In this document: one piece after another, positions 24,383-29,574 of the stretch
How the letters are laid out: each line of letters opens with the position of its first letter
How positions within the stretch are numbered: the first letter of the stretch is position 1
Assembly: GCA_003165615.1 (NCBI GenBank)
Contig: PLWR01000634.1
Location: forward strand, 3,928 to 33,501
Source of the DNA: Acidobacteriota bacterium
GTDB lineage: Bacteria > Acidobacteriota > Terriglobia > UBA7540
Direction: 5' to 3'
Length of the DNA: 29,574 nucleotides
The notes under the pieces: generated by a model
Databases searched by the model: none
The model's input: the letters and a program-made list of their open reading frames with translations, nothing else
What the model was told of the DNA's origin: nothing
Translations under genes and position numbers: made by a program

Positions 24383-24459
24383 TCGGGTCATCAGATCGGG
24401 TCATCTGTCCATCGGTTCATCGGATCATTGAAAAGCAGAGTGGCCCAATGGACAATAGC

Positions 24460-24477
24460 GCCGACCTTTAGGTCGGC
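24460..24477. repeat. Short palindrome GCCGACCT/AGGTCGGC
   Basis: An 8-base perfect palindromic stem around TT lies 78 bases after the aldolase stop codon. It lacks a U-tract. It is one of the short intergenic palindromes; a weak terminator role is possible. Confidence 0.45.
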
Positions 24478-24523
24478 AAGTGTTGAGCTGAATATTAGCG
24501 CCACCCCGACGCGAAGAGAAAGG

Positions 24524-24581
24524 TAGCGCCTGTTTTGATTCCGCGGCTTTTCACCCATAGGCAAGGAAAAGCCGCGCGCTA
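24524..24581. repeat. Second copy of the TAGCGC..CCTGTTTT..CCGCGG palindrome family
   Basis: The element opens TAGCGCCTGTTTTGATTCCG and closes with GCGCGCTA. An inner perfect 9-base hairpin pairs CGGCTTTTC (24544-24552) with GAAAAGCCG (24566-24574). It shares the TAGCGC, CCTGTTTT and CCGCGGCTTT words with 9013-9087. The DUF1501 remnant ends inside it. Confidence 0.65.
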
Positions 24582-24925
24582 TACATTCTCAGCCCAGGAA
24601 CCCGCGGAAGCGCAATGGTGAAACCGCGTGGCCGGTGCAGGCCGAAGAATCCATCAAGATCAAGGGCGCTGGGACCGGCGCCGCTCGACTTGGAAGGCTC
24701 CGGTATGGCAATCGTGGGGCGCAGGGTGTGGTAGTCTTTTTCGCCAAAGGGAACCACGATGTTCAGCCCATCGGCGGCGCCACGCTGAAAGATGGCCGCC
24801 AGGATCTTCTTGCGTCCGGGCTGCTCCGTTGCGAAGGCCGCCCGGCGCAGGAAACTGGGAACAACGCCCGCGCCGAAAAGGCTCAAGCTCGTAGTTTTCA
24901 AGAAATAGCGTCGGGAAATGCTCAT
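24551..24925 (-). pseudogene. 5' remnant of a DUF1501 Tat-exported protein gene
   Basis: From ATG 24925, with GAGGA upstream, the frame reads MSISRRYFLKTTSLSLFGAG, a twin-arginine-type export signal. Next come KKILAAIFQRGAADGLNIVV, PFGEKDYHTLRPTIAIP and ALDLDGFFGLH, the characteristic N-terminus of DUF1501 proteins. Similarity stops at about residue 97 (near base 24634). The remaining 27 residues read through unrelated sequence into a dispersed palindrome. Full-length DUF1501 proteins are roughly 400 residues or more and are usually encoded beside a DUF1800 gene, which is absent here. The gene is therefore a truncated remnant that keeps its start signals. Confidence 0.78.
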
Positions 24926-24949
24926 GCTTGTCCTCGCTTGTATATGCAA

Positions 24950-25110
24950 GGTGTTAGGAAAAGCAGGGTGCCAGGCGTCAGGTGCCAGGTGTCAGGAAGA
25001 GTAAGGTGTCAGGTGCCAGGTGTCAGAAGAATCAAGAACCCAGCCCTCGGGACCCAGCCACTAACCTAATGATCGTCACCCGTTCCCTGACCCCTGAAAC
25101 CTGGCACCTT
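24950..25110. repeat. Tandem and inverted GGTGCCAGGTGTCAGG repeats
   Basis: The words GGTGCCAGG and GGTGTCAGG are repeated about six times in direct orientation between 24950 and 25030. An inverted copy (CCTGAAACCTGGCACCTT) lies at 25093-25110 and can pair with 25003-25026. The array fills most of the 274-base gap between the DUF1501 remnant and the nucleotidyltransferase gene. No gene is seen there. Confidence 0.7.
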
Positions 25111-25199
25111 TTCTCTTGCCGCCTTTGAAAGTCCGGCGAAATCACAACTGCATAAAGCACGGCTCAGACTTCGCGAACTTATTAAGACCAGGCATGGTT

Positions 25200-26075
25200 T
25201 CAACGCCCATGCGGATCGCCTTCCGCCGAAGGAGGGGTCATCTCCCGCTCCGCCAGGAGTTCCAGCAGGTGCGCCAGCACCTCGTCGCGGTCGCGACCGT
25301 TCAGCGCCAGGGCCAATTGCGCGGTTAGCAATCCATAGCGAGCGCCGAGGTCATAACGCCGACCGGTGTCTTCCAGCGCCAGGTATTGCTCCTGCCGCGC
25401 GAGTTCAGCAAGAGCCGCGGAAAGTGTAAGGGGGCGGTTGGGCTCGCCGGCCAACATCTTGCCCAGCAGTTCCATCAAGGTGGGAGTGAAAACGTGCGTG
25501 CCAAAGAAGCAGAGGTAGTAGCCCGCGCGGATTCCCGGCACCATGAGGCGCTGTTCGGCTTCCGTAGGCGTGGGCTTTTCGATGACCGTCTCCACGCGAT
25601 ATACGCCTGTCCGCCCGGACACGCGACGTCCTGCCACGGCGCCGAAGTGAGGGAGCAGACTTTCGCGGGTGGGCTGGACCCCGGAGGCGGAACACGACTC
25701 GGTTTCCGCCAATTCCACCAGGCGCTGCACTCCGGGCTTGCCTCCGCTGACGTACAGGTGATCCCCCACCATGTGCAGGAAAGGTTCCTGCCCCACAAAT
25801 TCGCGCGCACTGTAAATGGCGTGGCCGTATCCCCGCGGCGGGTGCTGCTGGGCCACGAATCTCACCGCCCCGGCCAAACTGCCGGCGGCTTGCGCGTAAC
25901 GCGCCTCGTCGCCGGGCCACACTACCACGCAGATCTCGCCAATGTTCGCCGTGAGGGCCTGTTCGATCAGAATGTTCAAGACGGATTGTTCCGCGCCGTC
26001 GTGGATGAGAGTTTGCAGCGGAAGCGCCCGCTGATTGCCTCCCGCCGCCGTGATGACTGCCTTTCGAATCCGCAC
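25200..26075 (-). CDS. GalU-like nucleotidyltransferase (UTP-glucose-1-phosphate uridylyltransferase family)
   Basis: The 291-residue protein has the nucleotidyltransferase fold. Its start ([15 protein letters not shown]) matches the AGxGxRxLP loop only in part, and the Lys that normally follows is replaced ([13 protein letters not shown]). Later blocks fit GalU well: [49 protein letters not shown] and the C-terminal [20 protein letters not shown]. GalU makes UDP-glucose for polysaccharide and LPS synthesis in the cytosol. With its altered loop this may be a divergent paralogue, perhaps with another nucleotide or sugar. The frame is open far upstream, but GTG 26075 is chosen because GAGGAG lies eight bases before it and the fold begins there. 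Confidence 0.75.
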   Translation of the reverse strand: MRIRKAVITAAGGNQRALPLQTLIHDGAEQSVLNILIEQALTANIGEICVVVWPGDEARYAQAAGSLAGAVRFVAQQHPPRGYGHAIYSAREFVGQEPFLHMVGDHLYVSGGKPGVQRLVELAETESCSASGVQPTRESLLPHFGAVAGRRVSGRTGVYRVETVIEKPTPTEAEQRLMVPGIRAGYYLCFFGTHVFTPTLMELLGKMLAGEPNRPLTLSAALAELARQEQYLALEDTGRRYDLGARYGLLTAQLALALNGRDRDEVLAHLLELLAEREMTPPSAEGDPHGR

Positions 26076-26104
26076 GTTTGACGCTCCTCTTCCCGGCGAG
26101 TGAT

Positions 26105-26159
26105 GTGGCACAGCCACTCCTGGCTGGGAATGAAACAAGCAGGAGTGCCTGTGCCACCC
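26105..26159. repeat. Dispersed inverted repeat GTGGCACAGCCACTCCTGGC
   Basis: The left arm (26105-26126) and the right arm (26138-26159) are inverted copies with few mismatches around a short loop, giving a stem of about 20 bases. It lies between the permease gene and the downstream nucleotidyltransferase gene and could form a hairpin in either transcript. Confidence 0.7.
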
Positions 26160-26218
26160 CGCGCCGTTTGCGTAGGCATTATAACCGACGGCGAAGGGGA
26201 CGGCGCGCAAGAATCGGG

Positions 26219-27583
26219 TCAGTGCAGGCCTAGGAAGGCGTAGCGAAGTATAAACAGCGCGGTCAGAACCCAGATCAGAGGACTGATCTCGCGCCGCTTT
26301 CCGGTGGTGAGTTTCAGGAAGGTGAACGAAATCATGCCGAGGCTGAGGCCGGTGGCGATGCTGAAGGTCAGGGGTGTGGCAACCAAGGTGAGGAAGGCAG
26401 GGAAGGCGTCGGTGAAGTCGTCCCAATGGACTCTGGCCACGGCCCCGCACATGAGGGAGCCCACAATGATGAGAGCGGGGGCGGTGGCGAACGAGGGGAT
26501 GGCGGCGATCACGGGAGCGCAAAACATGGCGGCGAGGAAAAACGCGGCGATGACCAAATTGCCCAGGCCGGTGCGGGCTCCGGCAGCCACGCCGGCGGCG
26601 CTTTCGATGTAACTGGTCACGGTGGAGGTGCCCGTCAAAGATCCCATCACCGTGCCCAACGCATCGGCCAACAGCGCGCGGCTGGCGCGAGGAAGTTTGC
26701 CGTCGCGCATGAAACCGCCCCTCTCGCACACGCCAATTAAGGTGCCCACGTTGTCGAAGAGATCAACGAAGAAGAAGATGAAAATCAGGTCGCCGAGGCC
26801 GAATTTGGCCGCCGCGCGCAAGTCGAGCTTCAGAAAAGTTCCTCCGGGGTGGGGAAGTGAGAACAGATGCGCGGGCCAATGGGTGAGGCCCACCGGAATC
26901 CCCGCCAAAGCTGTGGCGGCGATACCAATCAGGATGGCGCTGCCTACGCGCCGGGCCATCAAACTGGCGATGACCAGCAGGCCCACCGCCGCCAGGATGA
27001 CTTGCTTATCGGAGGGATTGCCGAAGGCCACAAACGTGGCGGGGTGGGCAACGATGATCTTGGCGTTGCGGAATCCGATGAACGCAATGAAAAGGCCGAT
27101 GCCCGCGGCCGTGCCGTGCTTCAGGCAGTCGGGAATGCCATTCACAATCATCTCGCGGACGTTGGTGAGCGTGAGCAATAGGAAGAGCATGCCGGAGATG
27201 AACACCACTCCCAGCGCTGTCTGCCAGGGTATACCGCGCCCGATCACAATCGAGTAGGTGAAGTAAGCATTCAGCGACATCCCCGGAGCCAGCGCGATGG
27301 GGTAGTTGGCCCACAATCCCATGATCAGCGTGGCAAGCGCGGCGGAGATGCAGGTGGCGAACAGCACCCCTTCCACGGGCATTCCGGCTTCGGAGAGGAT
27401 GCGCGGATTGACCACCACCACATAAGCCATGGTGGCGAAAGTGGTCAGGCCCGCCAGCAGTTCGCGACGAACTGTGGTGCGGTTTTCCTGGAGATGAAAA
27501 ATGCGCTGTAGCAGAGGGTGTCTCTCCTTGACGGGATGGGCCACTATAGGCGGGAGAGCGTTTTTCGTCAATGGGAACTGCAA
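26219..27583 (-). CDS. NCS2-family purine (guanine/hypoxanthine, AzgA-like) permease
   Basis: The 454-residue protein has about 12-14 membrane helices and the AzgA-branch markers. These are [20 protein letters not shown] with NPRIL near the N-terminus, [16 protein letters not shown] in helix 3, [20 protein letters not shown] in the middle, and [20 protein letters not shown] with ARTGLGNL in the substrate region. These proteins import purine bases with protons across the inner membrane. The start is uncertain. The longest frame begins at a TTG (27583) with no ribosome site. An AAGGAGAG motif lies further in, upstream of PLLQRIF, where only a CTG is available. The family region begins near residue 35 either way. 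It runs ahead of the GalU-like gene on the same strand, 143 bases apart. Confidence 0.87.
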   Translation of the reverse strand: MQFPLTKNALPPIVAHPVKERHPLLQRIFHLQENRTTVRRELLAGLTTFATMAYVVVVNPRILSEAGMPVEGVLFATCISAALATLIMGLWANYPIALAPGMSLNAYFTYSIVIGRGIPWQTALGVVFISGMLFLLLTLTNVREMIVNGIPDCLKHGTAAGIGLFIAFIGFRNAKIIVAHPATFVAFGNPSDKQVILAAVGLLVIASLMARRVGSAILIGIAATALAGIPVGLTHWPAHLFSLPHPGGTFLKLDLRAAAKFGLGDLIFIFFFVDLFDNVGTLIGVCERGGFMRDGKLPRASRALLADALGTVMGSLTGTSTVTSYIESAAGVAAGARTGLGNLVIAAFFLAAMFCAPVIAAIPSFATAPALIIVGSLMCGAVARVHWDDFTDAFPAFLTLVATPLTFSIATGLSLGMISFTFLKLTTGKRREISPLIWVLTALFILRYAFLGLH

Positions 27584-27645
27584 TAACCTGGGGATCCGCC
27601 GCAGCCAAAACCGGGCTTTCCGTGTCCTCCGTAGTCAGAAAAGAT

Positions 27646-27688
27646 CAAACACAGAGGCCACTGAGAAACTCTGTGGACTCTGTGTGAA
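27646..27688. repeat. Short relative of the CACAGAG-family repeat
   Basis: AAACACAGAGGCC pairs with two inverted CTCTGTG words (27669-27675 and 27678-27684), ending GTGTGAAATCTTT like the flank of the repeat at 5511-5646. It lies just upstream of the truncated APC permease. Confidence 0.5.
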
Positions 27689-27745
27689 ATCTTTCGCCGT
27701 ACCGAGGGCACCTAGAAACCAAGGCTAGAAAGTTTCTCGCACCCC

Positions 27746-28339
27746 ATGGAAGTTCGGATTGGAGCGCCCCCCCCCGTGCACGTCCTGGCGGACTTGAGCG
27801 GCGTGCCGGTTTTTGGATTGCTGATTGACGTGGGGGTGCTGGTGAGCTTGCTTGCCGGAACCCTGGGCTGCGTTACCGCCGCCGCGCGCGTGCTGCTGCT
27901 GATGGCACACCACGGTCTGGCCCACCAATCGCTCGGCTCGACCCACGTTCGCAATGAAACCCCCGGCCACGCGGTCATAGTCACTGGCCTCGCTGCCCTG
28001 CTTCCCGTGGCCGTGCTCGCGGCGCGCGGAGCGAGTGGATTGGATGTGTACGGCTGGATGGGTTCGCTGGCTACCTACGGGTTCATCGTGGCTTACGCGC
28101 TGGTTTGCGTTGCGCTGCCGCGTTACTTACGCCGGCAGGGAGATTTTCAGCCGAGCGCCGTGACAATTCTCCCCCTGGCTTGCGCTGCCATGCTGCTGGC
28201 ACTGGTGGGAAATCTTTATCCTGTGCCGGAAGGAAACTACGGAAAGCTGCCTTACATTTACCTGGCGTACCTCGGGGCAGCACTGTTGTGGTTCTTTCTG
28301 CACGGGCACAAAGCGCAAGGGACAAGGGCGGAAAACTAA
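27746..28339 (+). pseudogene. 3' remnant of an APC-superfamily amino acid permease gene
   Basis: The 197-residue frame corresponds to the C-terminal 40% of an APC-type amino acid permease. It shows the segment FGLLIDVGVLVSLLAGTLGC, then TAAARVLLLMAHHGL and NETPGHAVIVTGLAALLPV, followed by about four further membrane helices ending in LLWFFLHGHK. Full-length members have 12 helices and around 450-500 residues, and the first seven or so are absent. The first dozen codons (MEVRIGAPPPV, including nine consecutive C at 27767-27775) are not permease-like and follow the repeat at 27646-27688. There is no clear ribosome site. Its stop codon overlaps the stop codon of the convergent DUF2165 gene. Confidence 0.75.
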
Positions 28340-28833
28340 GGCTGTCCCTCCGCATCGGGTTGCACCACCAGCAGCAACACGATGCCGAGCACAGTAAACA
28401 TGCGAAAGGCCGCTTCCTGGCCGTTCCACGTTCTTGACTGCCACATCAGAAACCACTCGCCACCCACACTCAGGAAGGCCACCAGCCACATTAATAGTCC
28501 CAGGGTCAGCCCCACAATCGCCGGCCGCTTGGCATGGTGAAACTGGCTTGCCGCACTCTCGAGTTTCTTCGCGAGGCGCAGTCCTCCCCACCAGCAAAAA
28601 ATCATAGTGAGTATTTCCCAGCCGATGATGGAAACGTAAAACACATTGTGCCACACGGCAGAGTTCAAGGCGCGTAGGGTCCCATGGCTGTTGGGGAAAG
28701 TGGTGTCCATCATGAGCACGTGGCGAACGAACTGATAATTGGAATCATAGTCCGTGAGGTTGTTGAAAACCACCAGCGAGTAGCAGAGGGCCACGGCGAA
28801 GACCAGCGCGATTTTAGCCAGGCGCAGCATCAT
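28336..28833 (-). CDS. DUF2165-family small integral membrane protein
   Basis: The 165-residue protein has four hydrophobic helices and the DUF2165 sequence pattern: LVVFNNLTDYDSNYQFVRHV, LMMDTTFPNS in the first loop, and the C-terminal VGGEWFLMWQSRTWNGQEAA. Its function is unknown; it is expected in the inner membrane. ATG 28833 is preferred because it follows CGAGGTGA at a suitable distance and begins the hydrophobic protein, although the frame stays open upstream to 29010. A TACAAT (minus strand, 28857-28852) could be its -10. Its TAG stop shares bases with the TAA of the convergent permease remnant (CTAA at 28336-28339). Confidence 0.82.
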   Translation of the reverse strand: MMLRLAKIALVFAVALCYSLVVFNNLTDYDSNYQFVRHVLMMDTTFPNSHGTLRALNSAVWHNVFYVSIIGWEILTMIFCWWGGLRLAKKLESAASQFHHAKRPAIVGLTLGLLMWLVAFLSVGGEWFLMWQSRTWNGQEAAFRMFTVLGIVLLLVVQPDAEGQP

Positions 28834-28981
28834 GATTTTCACCTCGGACAGATTGTACACATGCCCCTGCACACGACAAGAACCAAGGGGAATCCGACGG
28901 ACCCTCTGCCCTTTGTATCTTATTGAAATATAGCGAGATAATCGTCTTCGGCAAGCCGCCAAGGACTTGAGCTTCACAGAA

Positions 28982-29010
28982 TTGTCATAGAAAAATTTAA
29001 TTCCCATCAT
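28982..29010 (+). promoter_or_regulatory. Promoter candidate for the TonB-dependent receptor gene
   Basis: TTGTCA (28982-28987), with one mismatch to the -35 consensus, is followed after 17 AT-rich bases by CATCAT (29005-29010), which matches four of six -10 positions. Transcription would start near 29017, leaving a leader of about 120 bases. The 302-base gap (28834-29135) shows no gene. Confidence 0.35.
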
Positions 29011-29135
29011 TAGAACATTCCGTTGGCCTTTCCCCCCCGAATTGGCATACCCTTCTCTGTTACCCAGTCATTACAAATTGACGCCAGAACAATTGCAAGA
29101 CCATCACCCCACAACACCACAGAGGAGGGCACTAG

Positions 29136-29574
29136 ATGACCACACTACGCGGAAAAAACAGAGTGTTGGGAACCATCGAACTATCCTGTTGTTTCCTCGC
29201 GTTGGCTTTTCTGTTGTTTATCGCTTCCACGCCTTCGGCGCTGGCCCAACAAACCCTGGGAGGGATCCGGGGCACGATTATGGACCAAAGCGGTGCCTTG
29301 GTGCCGGATACGGTCGTGACCGCGGTCGGTGACGAAACCCGACTGACACGTTCCAATAAATCGAACTCCGAGGGCGAGTACGAAATCGTGAACTTGCCCA
29401 TCGGCACTTACACCCTCACTTTTACCCATGATGGATTCCTTACTGACACGATCCCTTCCATCCTGGTGCAGGCCAATCGCACCGCCACGGTAAGCGCCAC
29501 GCTGAAAGTCGGGCAGGTCAGCACGACGGTGACGGTGGAGGAGAAGTCACCGTTGATGAATGCCGTCGATACCA
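29136..29574 (+). CDS. TonB-dependent receptor with carboxypeptidase-regulatory-like N-terminal domain (5' part, cut by window edge)
   Basis: The frame starts at ATG 29136, preceded by AGAGGAGGG, and is open to the end of the window (146 codons). A signal peptide (FLALAFLLFIASTPSALA) is followed by the carboxypeptidase-regulatory-like fold: LGGIRGTIMDQSGALVPDT, SEGEYEIVNLPIGTYTLTF and VSTTVTVEEKSPLMNAVDT. This domain at the mature N-terminus is the standard opening of the very large TonB-dependent, Oar-like receptors that are abundant in Acidobacteriota. The plug and barrel lie beyond the window. It would sit in the outer membrane and take up a large ligand, possibly a glycan breakdown product. 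The ligand cannot be read from this part. Confidence 0.85.
   Translation, partial: MTTLRGKNRVLGTIELSCCFLALAFLLFIASTPSALAQQTLGGIRGTIMDQSGALVPDTVVTAVGDETRLTRSNKSNSEGEYEIVNLPIGTYTLTFTHDGFLTDTIPSILVQANRTATVSATLKVGQVSTTVTVEEKSPLMNAVDT

Noticed and set aside
24950..25030. CRISPR-like direct repeats
   Set aside because: The repeated words are only about 10 bases, immediately adjacent, and lack unique spacers of constant length. No cas genes are present.
26076..26729. N-terminal extension of the GalU-like protein into the permease gene
   Set aside because: The frame is open upstream of 26075, but that part overlaps the NCS2 permease gene on the same strand in another frame and is Arg/His-rich shadow sequence. 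The fold and ribosome site begin at GTG 26075.
1..29574. tRNA, rRNA, riboswitch, prophage or intact insertion sequence
   Set aside because: I looked for cloverleaf-type ends, rRNA-like conserved stretches, transposase or integrase-like proteins and long leader structures, and saw none I could support by eye. A covariance-model scan would be needed to be certain for small RNAs.

Overview
The window looks like a chromosomal segment of a Gram-negative, high-GC soil or sediment bacterium, most likely an Acidobacteriota member. This rests on three things: a TonB-dependent receptor that opens with a carboxypeptidase-regulatory-like domain at the right edge; a KdsC-type phosphatase, which implies Kdo-containing LPS; and many short dispersed palindromes and word-repeats in almost every intergenic gap, a style I associate with that phylum. 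The assignment is an inference, as no rRNA or marker gene is present. I found no tRNA, rRNA, CRISPR array, prophage or intact insertion sequence.

Left part (1-11666). A membrane sensor kinase gene runs leftward out of the window and is cut exactly at its expected phospho-accepting His. Facing it is a rightward series: aldA (lactaldehyde/glycolaldehyde dehydrogenase), a URO-D superfamily protein, a secreted GH43-like glycosidase, a large secreted GH106-type alpha-L-rhamnosidase, a second and different URO-D protein, a vapC/PIN remnant, and a RhaT-type L-rhamnose/proton symporter. I read this as a glycan and L-rhamnose utilisation cluster. Secreted enzymes release rhamnose and galactose-type sugars, RhaT imports rhamnose, and AldA disposes of lactaldehyde, the three-carbon product of rhamnose breakdown. 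The two URO-D proteins are the unexplained part.

Middle (11876-21887). A perfect bidirectional hairpin separates rhaT from a convergent secreted GH38 alpha-mannosidase-like gene. Then come a secreted cupin, a membrane diguanylate cyclase (CHASE3-like/HAMP/GAF/GGDEF), a KdsC-type phosphatase, a DUF2207 membrane protein with a glycine-rich tail, and an SDR gene whose centre is deleted.

Right part (22033-29574). A PfkB sugar kinase and an HpcH/HpaI-family aldolase face away from each other. The aldolase is a candidate 2-keto-3-deoxy-L-rhamnonate aldolase, which would link to rhaT and aldA. They are followed by a 5' remnant of a DUF1501 gene, a GalU-like nucleotidyltransferase, an NCS2 purine permease, a 3' remnant of an APC permease, a DUF2165 membrane protein and the start of the TonB-dependent receptor.

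Four genes (vapC, SDR, DUF1501, APC permease) are broken in 30 kb. Several breaks lie close to dispersed palindromes, which suggests ongoing repeat-associated deletion.
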